Program-made: the position numbers and the translations under genes
Assembly: GCA_965199555.1 (NCBI GenBank)
Contig: CBDASJ010000008.1
Coordinates: 62,001 to 126,000 of the forward strand
Direction: 5' to 3'
From: LMUY01 sp965199555
Lineage (GTDB): Bacteria; Pseudomonadota; Alphaproteobacteria; Acetobacterales; Acetobacteraceae
Length of the DNA stretch: 64,000 bases
Shown: piece by piece, positions 18,965-27,066 of the stretch
How the letters are laid out: every line of letters starts with the position of its first letter
How positions within the stretch are numbered: the first letter of the stretch is position 1
Notes under the pieces: model-generated
Told to the model about the DNA's origin: nothing
Databases searched by the model: none
What the model saw: only the letters and a program-made list of their open reading frames with translations

Positions 18965-19450
18965 ATGCGGCTCTATATCGACGCTGACGCCTGCCCAGTG
19001 CGCGAGGAGGTGTATCGGGTAGCGGCCCGCACCCGCTCCGACGTGCTGGTGGTGCATAACGGCTCCCGCCCGATCCGTCCGCCGCAGCAGCCGGGTGTGC
19101 AGATGGTGATCGTGCCCGACGGGCCGGACGCCGCCGATGACTGGATCGCGGAGCGCATCGCGCCGGGCGACATCTGCATCACCGCCGACATCCCGCTGGC
19201 CAAGCGTTGCCTGGACAAGGGGGCGCGGGCGCTCGGCCACACCGGCCGGCCCTGGACCGGCGACAACATCGGCAGCGCCCTGGCGGGTCGGGAGATCGCC
19301 CGGCACTTGCGGGAAGTCGGGCTCGGCGGCGGCGGCCATGCCAGCCTCACCCAGGCCGACCGCTCCCGCTTCAGTTCGGCGCTGGATGCGGAGGTGGTTC
19401 GAGCCCGGCGTGATGCAGCGCGGCCCGTGCCACCAGCGGGTCGTCCGTGA
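18965..19450 (+). CDS. UPF0178 (YaiI/YqxD) family protein
   Basis: A 161-residue protein starting at the conserved MRLYIDADACPVREEV. The acidic ICITADIPLAKRCLDKGARAL segment, the GxxxTxDNI-like TGDNIGSALAGR and a GGHASLTQADRSRF tail follow; these are the family's invariant motifs and resemble a PIN/NYN-like nuclease fold. The function is not established. I use ATG 18965 rather than the TTG three bases earlier. Its last 80 bases overlap, on the opposite strand, the 3' end of the glycerophosphodiesterase gene. Confidence 0.88.
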   Translation: MRLYIDADACPVREEVYRVAARTRSDVLVVHNGSRPIRPPQQPGVQMVIVPDGPDAADDWIAERIAPGDICITADIPLAKRCLDKGARALGHTGRPWTGDNIGSALAGREIARHLREVGLGGGGHASLTQADRSRFSSALDAEVVRARRDAARPVPPAGRP

Positions 19451-20228
19451 TGATCGCGTCGACGCCCCATTTCGCCAGGCGTACGACGGCGTCCGGCGCG
19501 TTGACCGTCCATGGCACGACGCGCAGGCCGGCCGCGTGGGCCCGCTGCAGCAGCTCGGGCGTCAGCTCTCGGTATTGCGGCGACCAGGTGCCGCCGCCCT
19601 GCTCCACCACCGTGTCCGGCAGCCGTGCCTGGCCGCCGCGCCAGGCACGGGTGCTGCGGGTGGTCAGCCAGGCATAGGCCAGGTCGGGCCGCAGGCGTCG
19701 CAGATACCGCGGGCCGCGCCAGTCGAAGGATTGCACGACGACCCGCTCGGTCGCCCCGGCCCGGTCCGCTGCCTCGGCCACCGCTTCCACCAGGCGCTCC
19801 GGCGGCAAGGTCAGGCGTGGACGGTTGAAGTAGGTCTTCACCTCCACCGTCCAACGCGCATGCGGGTGCAGGCGCAGCACCTCCTCGAGCATCGGGATAG
19901 TAGCGCCGTCGGCCGGCACCTGGCGCGGGAAGCGCTTGGCAGTGCGGCTGCCGGGCCGCAACCGGCCGACGTCGAACGCCTGCAACTGCGCGTAATCCAA
20001 GGCCTGCAGCGCCATGTCGGCGGTGGTGATCCAGTGCCCGTCAGACGTGCGGGTGAGGTCGGGCGACAGGCACGCGTCGTGGCTGAGCACGGCCACACCA
20101 TCCCGCGTCATCCCCACGTCGATCTCGAAGCTGTGGACACCGGCGGCCAGTGCGGCGCGGAACCCGGCAACGGTGTTTTCCGGGAACAGCGCGCGGGCGC
20201 CGCGATGCCCGATCAGCTCCGGTATCAC
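19371..20228 (-). CDS. glycerophosphodiester phosphodiesterase
   Basis: The 285-residue protein is a cytoplasmic UgpQ-type enzyme with no signal peptide. The catalytic GHRGARALFPENT (His8, Arg9, Glu16) opens the protein; EIDVGMTRDGVAVLSHD gives the metal-binding Glu/Asp and second catalytic His, and WTVEVKT the third metal ligand. The C-terminal GVDAIITDDP is typical. It hydrolyses glycerophosphodiesters to glycerol-3-phosphate and an alcohol. The extreme C-terminus (after TDDP) is long and Pro-rich and is the part that overlaps the convergent UPF0178 gene. It lies 16 bases downstream of a small unrecognised gene and is probably cotranscribed with it. Confidence 0.93.
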   Translation of the reverse strand: MIPELIGHRGARALFPENTVAGFRAALAAGVHSFEIDVGMTRDGVAVLSHDACLSPDLTRTSDGHWITTADMALQALDYAQLQAFDVGRLRPGSRTAKRFPRQVPADGATIPMLEEVLRLHPHARWTVEVKTYFNRPRLTLPPERLVEAVAEAADRAGATERVVVQSFDWRGPRYLRRLRPDLAYAWLTTRSTRAWRGGQARLPDTVVEQGGGTWSPQYRELTPELLQRAHAAGLRVVPWTVNAPDAVVRLAKWGVDAIITDDPLVARAALHHAGLEPPPHPAPN

Positions 20229-20244
20229 GGTGGCAGTCAGGCGC

Positions 20245-20490
20245 TCAGTCGTTCCCGCATTCGCAGCCCGGCGTCGGCCCGGTGTCGCCGCGGACGACGT
20301 GGTGGTCGATCCATTCCGACACCAGCCGGCGCGCTTCGTTGAGGGACGCCTCCGGATGGTGGATGCGATACAGAACGGTGCAGGCGCGGAACGCTTCCAT
20401 GTCCAGGTTGCCCGTGGCGCGCAGCTCCCGATAAGCGGTGACCACCGCCCGTTCGCATCGCCGTCCGATCACCGTCCCGTCGCGTCCCAC
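20245..20490 (-). CDS. small protein of unknown function (81 aa)
   Basis: I do not recognise the family. GTG 20490 is preceded by GGAGG with seven-base spacing on the coding strand, a strong start signal. The protein is soluble and mostly helical: ERAVVTAYRELRATG, a central YRIHHPEASLNEARRLVSEW segment and a Cys-containing tail (GCECGND). The pattern of charged and hydrophobic residues looks like a real protein, unlike the overlapping frames. It sits between tartrate dehydrogenase and the glycerophosphodiesterase on the same strand. A conserved hypothetical of related bacteria is the likely identity. Confidence 0.68.
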   Translation of the reverse strand: MGRDGTVIGRRCERAVVTAYRELRATGNLDMEAFRACTVLYRIHHPEASLNEARRLVSEWIDHHVVRGDTGPTPGCECGND

Positions 20491-20512
20491 AGGCCTGCCT
20501 CCAATTGCGACT

Positions 20513-20528
20513 CTCTCGCAAACGAGAG
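20513..20528. terminator. short hairpin downstream of tartrate dehydrogenase
   Basis: CTCTCG and CGAGAG flank a four-base loop about 43 bases past the dehydrogenase stop. It could attenuate read-through or be an operator for the small downstream gene. No T-run follows, so termination is uncertain. Confidence 0.3.
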
Positions 20529-20570
20529 CGGATGGTAGGCGGGTCGGCGTCCGGCAGCAAGCCTGGCGTG

Positions 20571-21641
20571 CTAGCCGGCCCGGACCGCCTCGGCGATCGC
20601 CCGGCCGACATCTGCCGTGCCGGCCTGGCCGCCCATGTCGCGCGTGCGCGGCCCGCCTTCCCGCAGCAACGCCTCGAAGCTGCCGATGATGGCCTGGGCT
20701 GCCTCCGCCTCGCCCAGATGATCCAGCATCATCGCCGCCGACCAGATCTGGCCGATCGGGTTGGCGATGCCCTTGCCGGCGATGTCCGGCGCCGAACCGT
20801 GCACCGGCTCGAACATGGAGGGATGCAGGCGCTCCGGGTTGATGTTGGCGGAGGGCGCGATGCCGATGCTGCCCGCCACGGCCGGCCCAAGGTCGGACAG
20901 GATGTCGCCGAACAGGTTGGACCCGACCACGACGTCGAACCAATCCGGGTGCTGCACGAAATGCGCGCACAGGATGTCGATGTGGAATTGCGCCGTCGCC
21001 ACGTCGGGATAGTCCGCCTTCATCGCCGCGAAACGCTCGTCCCAATACGGCATGCTGATGGTGATGCCGTTGGATTTGGTGGCGGAGGTGACGTGCCGGC
21101 GCGGCCGGGTGCGCGCCAGCTCAAACGCATAGCGCATGATCCGGTCGGTGCCGCGGCGGCTGAACACGCTCTGCTGGCTGACGAACTCATGCTCGGTACC
21201 GTCGAACATGCGGCCGCCGATGGCGGAATACTCGCCTTCCGTGTTCTCGCGCACCACCACGAAATCGATGTCGGCCTCGCCACGGCCGGCCAGCGGGGTG
21301 CGTGCGCCCGGCATCAGCTTGCAAGGCCGCACCGAGGCGTACTGGTCGAAGCCGCGGCGGATCGGGATCAGCAGGCCCCACAGCGAGGTGTGGTCGGGCA
21401 CGCCGGGCCAGCCCACCGCCCCCAGCAGCACGCTGTCTGACTCACGAAGCTGGTCCAGCCCGTCCGCCGGCATCATCGCCCCGGTTCGAACGTAGGTCTC
21501 GCAGGACCAGTCATAATGCGCTGGCTTCAACGTGAAGCCAAAACGGGTGGCGGCGGCGTCCAGCACCTCCAGCGCGGCGGGGACGACTTCCTTGCCGATG
21601 CCGTCCCCGGGGATGACGGCGATCTTGTAGCTGCGTTCCAT
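20571..21641 (-). CDS. tartrate dehydrogenase/decarboxylase (isocitrate/isopropylmalate dehydrogenase family)
   Basis: The 356-residue NAD-dependent beta-decarboxylating dehydrogenase begins MERSYKIAVIPGDGIGKEV at the nucleotide-fold start. ASVRPCKLMPG, VRENTEGEYSAIGG and GSNLFGDILSDLGPAVAGS identify the tartrate dehydrogenase/D-malate dehydrogenase subgroup rather than LeuB. Metal-binding Asp residues lie in the FGDILSD stretch. The frame is open upstream for about 80 more codons, but that part is antisense to the ELM1 gene and not conserved. It probably oxidises tartrate or D-malate; the exact substrate cannot be fixed from sequence. Confidence 0.88.
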   Translation of the reverse strand: MERSYKIAVIPGDGIGKEVVPAALEVLDAAATRFGFTLKPAHYDWSCETYVRTGAMMPADGLDQLRESDSVLLGAVGWPGVPDHTSLWGLLIPIRRGFDQYASVRPCKLMPGARTPLAGRGEADIDFVVVRENTEGEYSAIGGRMFDGTEHEFVSQQSVFSRRGTDRIMRYAFELARTRPRRHVTSATKSNGITISMPYWDERFAAMKADYPDVATAQFHIDILCAHFVQHPDWFDVVVGSNLFGDILSDLGPAVAGSIGIAPSANINPERLHPSMFEPVHGSAPDIAGKGIANPIGQIWSAAMMLDHLGEAEAAQAIIGSFEALLREGGPRTRDMGGQAGTADVGRAIAEAVRAG

Positions 21642-21673
21642 GCCGCGAAACCTGCGTCGGCTGGCCCGCCGGG

Positions 21674-22648
21674 TCAATCGACGGCTTGCGGCCCGATCGA
21701 CATGCGGGCGCGGATTTCCTTGGCCACGCGCCCGGCCTCGTCCAGCGGCGTGCGCGGCCAGCCCGCCAGGCTGTTGCCGAGCGGGCGGGCCTGCGTCGCC
21801 TGGAACATCAGCGTGTGCAGCCGGCGATGGGATGGCTTGTCGCCCAGGCTGGCGATGAACACCGGCGCTTCCCCGCCGCAAGCCTCGCTGATCATGCTGG
21901 GCGAGTCGCCGGTCACGATGATGGCGTCGGCCAGTGCGATCATGGCGGCGTAGGGATTCTCCCCGGGCTCACCCCAGCGGTAAAGCACGTGCATGCTGGG
22001 GGTCAGCCCGGCGGCCAGCACGTCGGTCGCTTCCTGGCCGGTGCGACGGCTGGTGGTGGCCAGCACGGAGCCGCCGGCAGCCGCCGCCATGCGGGCCACC
22101 TGCCGGGCCAGGGCGTGAGCGGCGGCGGGGCGCATCTCGCCGGCCAGGCCGCCACCGCCCACCAGCAGCGTAATCAGGGGCCGTGGCAGGTGCGACAAGC
22201 GGCCGGCCCAGGAGACCCGCGCCTGCGACAGCATCAAGGGGGACAGGCGGTGCGGCTCGCCTAGCACCTCCACCACGTTGGGGGCGTGGTGCGACCGGAG
22301 GTGGCGGGGCTCCACCAGCAGGTCGAACAAGCGCGCCCGCCAGCGCGGCGTGCCGCAATGCACCAGCCGCGTGCCGAACCCTTCCCGCAGCCACAACGCC
22401 ACCGCTTCGGATCGCGGCCCGGCGGAGATCGCCACCGCCGGCCCTTGCGGGGCGGAAAACGGCCAGCCCGATGCCAGCAGCCCGCGCAGCGACCCACGGG
22501 GCGACAGCCCGAACATGCGGGCGTGCCAGCGCCAAGCCAGTGGCACCCGCAGATGCGGCACGCCCAGCCGCTCCGCCACGCCGATCGCCTGGTCGGACGC
22601 GCTGTCGAACGGGTCGTCCAGCACCCATACCGGGGCTGTTTCGTCCAT
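21674..22648 (-). CDS. ELM1 family (mitochondrial-fission ELM1-like, DUF1022) protein
   Basis: A 324-residue protein of the GT-B-like ELM1/GtrOC family, found in alphaproteobacteria and plants. PVWVLDDPFDSASDQAIGVAERL starts it; PRPLITLLVGGG near residue 168 and IIVTGDSPSMISEACGGEAPV near 262 are the family's glycine-rich nucleotide-binding-like motifs. Plant ELM1 recruits DRP3A to mitochondria; the bacterial role is unknown, possibly sugar transfer. I prefer ATG 22648 to 22690, because conserved residues begin there. It lies 32 bases upstream of the tartrate dehydrogenase and is divergent from pyrE. Confidence 0.82.
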   Translation of the reverse strand: MDETAPVWVLDDPFDSASDQAIGVAERLGVPHLRVPLAWRWHARMFGLSPRGSLRGLLASGWPFSAPQGPAVAISAGPRSEAVALWLREGFGTRLVHCGTPRWRARLFDLLVEPRHLRSHHAPNVVEVLGEPHRLSPLMLSQARVSWAGRLSHLPRPLITLLVGGGGLAGEMRPAAAHALARQVARMAAAAGGSVLATTSRRTGQEATDVLAAGLTPSMHVLYRWGEPGENPYAAMIALADAIIVTGDSPSMISEACGGEAPVFIASLGDKPSHRRLHTLMFQATQARPLGNSLAGWPRTPLDEAGRVAKEIRARMSIGPQAVD

Positions 22649-22761
22649 TGGCGGTCCGCCGGGGCTGCGCAGCGCGACCGGCTCACGCATCGGCCGTCGC
22701 CCGGCATGGACGCACGAGCCGGCAGCCGCTATCGAACCTGTCTTGCCAACGAGGGGCCGAC

Positions 22762-23484
22762 ATGCCGCAGCAGCACCAGACCGATTGGGATCGCGACGCG
22801 GCGCTGACCACGGCGCGCATCCTGCTAGAGATCAAAGCCGTCAATTTCCGTCCTGAAGAACCTTATACCTTCACGTCCGGCTGGAAGTCTCCGGTCTATA
22901 TCGACTGCCGCCGGATCATCTACTTCCCCCGGGCACGCGCGAAGATCTGCGCCCTGGGTGTCGAGAAGATAGGGCGCCACATCGGCTACGAAAGCATCGA
23001 GGCCGTGGCCGGCGGTGAAACCGCGGGCATTCCGTTCGCCGCCTGGATCGCCGACCGCATGATGGCACCCATGGCCTATGTCCGAAAGAAGCCGAAGGGC
23101 TTCGGCCGCAACGCCTTGATCGAGGGCGACGTGCCGGAAGGCAAGCAGACCCTGCTGGTGGAGGACCTCACCACCGACGGCCGCAGCAAGATCCAGTTCG
23201 CCCAGGCGCTGCGCGACGCGGGCGCCATCGTCAACCACGCCTTCGTGGTGTTCTTCTACGGCGTGTTCCCCGGCAGCTTCGAAACTCTGGCCGAGATGGA
23301 CGTTTCGCTGCACAGCCTGTGCACCTGGTGGGACGTGCTGGAAGCGTGCCGGGAACGGCCGTATTTCGCCGAACCCGCCTTGGCGGAGGTGCGACGCTTC
23401 CTGGAGGACCCGGTTGCCTGGTCGGCGGCCCATGGCGGGGTCGCCAGTGCGGAGGAAGCCGCCGCGCGCCGCGCCGCCAGTTAG
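22762..23484 (+). CDS. pyrE: orotate phosphoribosyltransferase
   Basis: A 240-residue protein that makes orotidine 5'-phosphate from orotate and PRPP in pyrimidine synthesis. FTSGWKSPVYIDCR near residue 40 is the orotate-binding start, AYVRKKPKGFGRN carries the flexible catalytic loop and TLLVEDLTTDGRSK the PRPP-binding signature. ATG 22762 follows GAGGGGC. A long C-terminal part (FYGVFPGSFETLAEM onward, plus an Ala-rich tail) makes it larger than the ~210-residue Enterobacterial enzyme, as is usual in alphaproteobacteria. It stands alone and is divergent from the ELM1 gene. Confidence 0.95.
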   Translation: MPQQHQTDWDRDAALTTARILLEIKAVNFRPEEPYTFTSGWKSPVYIDCRRIIYFPRARAKICALGVEKIGRHIGYESIEAVAGGETAGIPFAAWIADRMMAPMAYVRKKPKGFGRNALIEGDVPEGKQTLLVEDLTTDGRSKIQFAQALRDAGAIVNHAFVVFFYGVFPGSFETLAEMDVSLHSLCTWWDVLEACRERPYFAEPALAEVRRFLEDPVAWSAAHGGVASAEEAAARRAAS

Positions 23485-23533
23485 CCGCGCGCCGCCGGGC
23501 GTTCGCCTGCGACCGCATGGCAGCCCGCCTTGG

Positions 23534-23944
23534 CTAGCGGATGAACGCGTCGGTCCACCCGACTTCCCCGGACGGTTTCAGCTTCACCTGAAGCCGGCCT
23601 GGGCCTTGGCGGCTGACGATGTCCACGCCGCGCTCCTGGTTGATCAGCCGGCAGCCGGAAAGTGGGTCGCCCGGGTCGGCAACGCCATCGGCGATGCGGC
23701 GATTGACCTCGCCCCGATGCTGCAGATCTCCTTCGGTCGTGCAGATCACGGCGCCGGGTTCCAGGCGCGGGCCGGCGATGCCCCGGGTCGGCGTCAGCGT
23801 GGACACCCTGGGTGGAACGGAAGGAGGCAGGGTGTCCTCATCGCCGCCACCCCGCCCCCCACGGCCGCGGGACTGCGCCCCGGCGTCCGACGCGGCCATC
23901 GTGGCGCAGGCGAGCGCCGCCACCACCAGCGTGACACGTCTCAT
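23534..23944 (-). CDS. hypothetical secreted protein (136 aa)
   Basis: I do not recognise a family. A clear signal peptide (MRRVTLVVAALACATMAAS, cleavage near AGA-Q at residue 23-24) precedes a Gly/Arg-rich linker and a Pro-rich segment. A small domain of about 80 residues follows with two Cys (ICTTEG and GCRLINQERG) that could form a disulfide. The sequence ends in a beta-like RLQVKLKPSG stretch. It is expected in the periplasm. It converges with pyrE and is divergent from the aminotransferase across 139 bases. Confidence 0.72.
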   Translation of the reverse strand: MRRVTLVVAALACATMAASDAGAQSRGRGGRGGGDEDTLPPSVPPRVSTLTPTRGIAGPRLEPGAVICTTEGDLQHRGEVNRRIADGVADPGDPLSGCRLINQERGVDIVSRQGPGRLQVKLKPSGEVGWTDAFIR

Positions 23945-24083
23945 TCGATCACCGCCCCCGTTGTTTGCCCCCTCCTAAGCACAGTCGCCGCGATTGTCAC
24001 AGGCCACGGCGACGGATGCGCAGGGGTTCCCCGCTTCGCCTCCCGGGCCTAGCATCGCGGGCTTACCGATGCAGGAGGCCCGC

Positions 24084-25478
24084 ATGCCCGTCCGCCCCAA
24101 CTCCGCTGCCGCCCGAGATGTGGCCCACACCCTGCATCCCTACACGGACCTGGTGGCGCACGAATCGGCTGGCCCGATGGTGATCAGCCGCGGCAAGGGC
24201 GTGCGTGTCTGGGACGAGGACGGCAAGGAATACATCGAAAGCGTGGCCGGGCTATGGTGCGCCTCGCTCGGCTTCGACAACGAGCGCCTGGCCAAGGCCG
24301 CGTATGACCAGATGCGCGTGCTGCCGTTCTACCACGCCTTCACCGCCAAGTCGCACGGGCCGCTGATCGAGCTGTCGGAAATGCTGACCGAGCGGGCGCC
24401 GCTGGAAGACGGGCGGGTGATCTTCTCGAACTCCGGCTCGGAAGCCAACGACACCGCCATCAAGATGGCCTGGTACTACAACAACGCGCTGGGCCGCCCG
24501 GCCAAGAAGAAGATCATTGGGCGGTTGCGGGGCTATCACGGCATCACCTTGGCCGCGGCGTCGCTGACCGGGCTGCCGTACAACCACCGCTCGTTCGACC
24601 TGCCGTTGCCCGGCTTCGTCCACACGATGACGCCAGACTTCTACCATGGTGGCCAGGCGGGCGAGAGCGAGGAGGCATTCGCCAGCCGCTGCGCCGCCGA
24701 ACTGGAAGCGCTGATCCAGGCCGAGGGCCCCGACACGATCGCTGCCATGTTCGCCGAGCCGATCATGGGCGCGGGCGGCGTGATCGTGCCGCCGGCCACG
24801 TATTTCGAGAAGATCGGCGCCGTGCTGCGCCGCCACGACATCCTGCTGGTGGCCGACGAGGTGATCTGCGGCTTCGGCCGCACCGGCAATTACTGGGGCA
24901 CGGAAACTTTCGGCATGCAGCCGGACATCGTCACCTGCGCCAAGGCGCTGTCGGCGGCCTATATGCCGATCTCGGCCACCATCATCAGCCAGAAGGTGTT
25001 CCGCCCGATCGCGGAGGAAAGCCACCGCATCGGCACGTTCGGGCACGGCTACACCTATTCCGGCCATCCGGTGCCGGCCGCGGTGGCGATCGAGGCGTTG
25101 AAGATCTACGACGAGATCCGCATCGTCGACCACGTGCGCGAGGTGGGTCCGCACATGCAGGCCGAGTTGCGCCGCCGCTTCGCCGGGCACGAGTTGGTGG
25201 GCGAGGTCCGTGGCATCGGCATGATCGGCGCGATGGAGCTGGTGGCGGACAAGGCATCGCGGCAGAACTTCGACCCGGCAATGAAGGTCGCAGGCCGGTT
25301 CAGCAAGCTGGGGGAGCAGCACGGCGTGATCTGCCGCGGCCTGCCCAATGACAGCATCGCGTTCAGCCCGCCGCTGATCATCACGCCGGCCGAGATCGAC
25401 GAGATGCTGGACCGGGTGAGCCGCGCGCTGGACGAACTGACGGTGCAGCTCCGGCGGGAGCGGATGGCAGTCGTCTGA
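24084..25478 (+). CDS. class III PLP-dependent aminotransferase (omega-transaminase-like)
   Basis: The 464-residue enzyme transfers an amino group between an omega-amine or amino acid and a 2-oxo acid, using pyridoxal phosphate. Markers include YIESVAGLWCASLGF, FSNSGSEANDTAIKMAWYY, RLRGYHGITLAAASLTG and ADEVICGFGRTGNYW with the PLP-binding Asp. The Schiff-base Lys lies in the CAKALSAAYMP region, and FGHGYTYSGHPVP follows. ATG 24084 is preceded by a perfect AGGAGG at 24073-24078; an upstream in-frame ATG (23994) has no such site. The substrate (beta-alanine, putrescine or similar) is not decided. The DUF1194 gene follows within 25 bases. Confidence 0.93.
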   Translation: MPVRPNSAAARDVAHTLHPYTDLVAHESAGPMVISRGKGVRVWDEDGKEYIESVAGLWCASLGFDNERLAKAAYDQMRVLPFYHAFTAKSHGPLIELSEMLTERAPLEDGRVIFSNSGSEANDTAIKMAWYYNNALGRPAKKKIIGRLRGYHGITLAAASLTGLPYNHRSFDLPLPGFVHTMTPDFYHGGQAGESEEAFASRCAAELEALIQAEGPDTIAAMFAEPIMGAGGVIVPPATYFEKIGAVLRRHDILLVADEVICGFGRTGNYWGTETFGMQPDIVTCAKALSAAYMPISATIISQKVFRPIAEESHRIGTFGHGYTYSGHPVPAAVAIEALKIYDEIRIVDHVREVGPHMQAELRRRFAGHELVGEVRGIGMIGAMELVADKASRQNFDPAMKVAGRFSKLGEQHGVICRGLPNDSIAFSPPLIITPAEIDEMLDRVSRALDELTVQLRRERMAVV

Positions 25479-25500
25479 GCTGGAGCCGGCCGACCTTGCT

Positions 25501-26085
25501 TTGGTGATCGCGCTGGACGGATCGGCCAGCGTTAATTTCGCCGAGTTCAACGCCATCACCGGCGGCCTTGCCGCGGCGCTGCGCGACCCGGAGGTGGTGG
25601 CCGCGCTACGGGGCGGTGCCCGGCGGGCCAGCCTGCTGTGCCTGCTGTTGTGGTCTGGCATGGCGGCCCACGAGGTGATGGTGGAGTGGACGCGCGTTGC
25701 GTCAGACGCCGAGATCGACGCCTTTGCCCAGGCGGTGGCGGACGTGCCGCGCGTGGTACCGGCCGGGCAAACCGCCATCGGGGAAGCCCTGCTCGCGGCC
25801 GAAGCGTTGCTGGGCGCCCTGCCCGCCCCCGCCAGCCGGCGGGTGATCGACGTGGCGGGGGATGGGCGCAGCAACGCGGGCATCGCGCCCGGCAGCGTGC
25901 GCGACCGGTTGGCGGCGGCGGGCGTCACGATCAACGGGCTGTGCGTGCTGCACGAGGAGCCCGATCTGCTGCAAAGCTACGCGGCGGAGGTCATCGGCGG
26001 CCCCGGCGCCTTCGCTGTGGCGTGCCAGGATTACGACGCCTTCGCCGACGCCATGCGCCGCAAGCTGGTTCGCGAACTGTCCTGA
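25501..26085 (+). CDS. DUF1194 (von Willebrand A-like) protein, start uncertain
   Basis: A 194-residue vWA-type fold: IALDGSASV holds the DxSxS metal-coordinating motif, GQTAIGEALL the Thr, and VIDVAGDGRSNAG the final Asp, so the metal site looks intact. The DAMRRKLVREL end is typical of DUF1194. Family members usually have an N-terminal signal peptide, absent here. Conserved residues (LEPADLAL) continue in frame upstream to the CTG at 25480, but no ATG or GTG exists before a stop at 25438-25440. Initiation at TTG 25501, GTG 25504 or CTG 25480 is possible; I list TTG. Proximity to the aminotransferase suggests cotranscription. Confidence 0.75.
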   Translation: MVIALDGSASVNFAEFNAITGGLAAALRDPEVVAALRGGARRASLLCLLLWSGMAAHEVMVEWTRVASDAEIDAFAQAVADVPRVVPAGQTAIGEALLAAEALLGALPAPASRRVIDVAGDGRSNAGIAPGSVRDRLAAAGVTINGLCVLHEEPDLLQSYAAEVIGGPGAFAVACQDYDAFADAMRRKLVRELS

Positions 26086-26093
26086 CTGGACAG
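26077..26093. terminator. small hairpin between convergent genes
   Basis: CTGTCC and GGACAG flank a five-base loop containing the DUF1194 stop codon, just before the convergent argB 3' end. The symmetry could serve both strands, but the stem is short and no T-run follows. Confidence 0.35.
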
Positions 26094-26101
26094 GCGGTTC
26101 T

Positions 26102-27010
26102 TCAGGCCCGGATCAGCGTGCCGATCCCGGCTTGCAGGAACATCTCCAGCAGGCACGCGTGGGGCAGCTTGCCGTCCAGGATCACCGCCCCCTTCACCCC
26201 GCCACGAACCGCCGCGACGCAGGTCTCGACCTTCGGGATCATGCCGCCGGTGATCACGCCGCTCGCACACAGCCGGTCCACGTCCGCGATCGTCAACTCC
26301 GGCAGCAGCTTCTTGTCGGCGTCCAGCACGCCGGGCACGTCGGTCAGCATCAGCAGCCGCTTGGCTCCCAGCGCAGCCGCCACCGCACCGGCCACAGTGT
26401 CCGCATTGATGTTGTAGGTTTGCCCGTCCTCACCCCAGCCGACCGGGGCGATCACGGGGATCAACCCGGCGCCCGTGAGGGCATGGATCACCCGCACGTC
26501 GATCTCGGCCGGCTCGCCGACGAAGCCCAGGTCCAGCACGCGTTCGATCCGGCTGTCCGGGTCGCGCACGGAGCGTTGCAGCTTGCGAGCGCGGATCAGC
26601 CCGCCATCCTTGCCACAGATGCCCACCGCCAGGGCGCCGGCCGCGTTGATCAGCCCGGCCACGTGCTTGTTGACCGTCCCGGCCAGGACCATTTCGACCA
26701 CTTCCACCATCGCCGCGTCGGTCACGCGCAGCCCGTCCACGAAGGTGGACTGGATCGCCAGCCGCTTCAGCATGGCGTTGATCTGCGGGCCGCCGCCGTG
26801 AACGATCACGGGGTTGATGCCCACCTGCTTCAGCAGGGCGATGTCGCGGCCGAAATTCTCTGCCAGGTGCTGCTCGCCCATGGCGTGGCCGCCGTATTTC
26901 ACCACCACAGTGGCGCCGGCATAACGGCGCAGGTATGGCAGGGCGTGCGCGAGGATGCGGGCCTGCTCGGTCGGCTCCGTCTTGATGATGTCCTCGAGTT
27001 TGATGCTCAT
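26102..27010 (-). CDS. argB: acetylglutamate kinase
   Basis: The 302-residue enzyme phosphorylates N-acetylglutamate with ATP, the second step of arginine synthesis. TVVVKYGGHAMG near residue 34 binds phosphate, VIVHGGGPQIN near 68 binds substrate and YNINADTVAGAVAAALGA is the ATP site. GVITGGMIPKVETCV near 255 contains a Lys that stabilises the transition state. The long N-terminal helix (residues 1-30) is typical of the arginine-inhibited hexameric form. It follows engB after 56 bases on the same strand. Confidence 0.96.
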   Translation of the reverse strand: MSIKLEDIIKTEPTEQARILAHALPYLRRYAGATVVVKYGGHAMGEQHLAENFGRDIALLKQVGINPVIVHGGGPQINAMLKRLAIQSTFVDGLRVTDAAMVEVVEMVLAGTVNKHVAGLINAAGALAVGICGKDGGLIRARKLQRSVRDPDSRIERVLDLGFVGEPAEIDVRVIHALTGAGLIPVIAPVGWGEDGQTYNINADTVAGAVAAALGAKRLLMLTDVPGVLDADKKLLPELTIADVDRLCASGVITGGMIPKVETCVAAVRGGVKGAVILDGKLPHACLLEMFLQAGIGTLIRA

Positions 27011-27066
27011 GCAGACACAGCCCTTGGCGGAAAAGGAGGCCAGCTAGCTTCGGGCGTGTCGCCGGG

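Noticed and set aside
23994..24083. N-terminal extension of the aminotransferase
   Set aside because: The extra 30 residues are not conserved and the AGGAGG at 24073-24078 selects ATG 24084.
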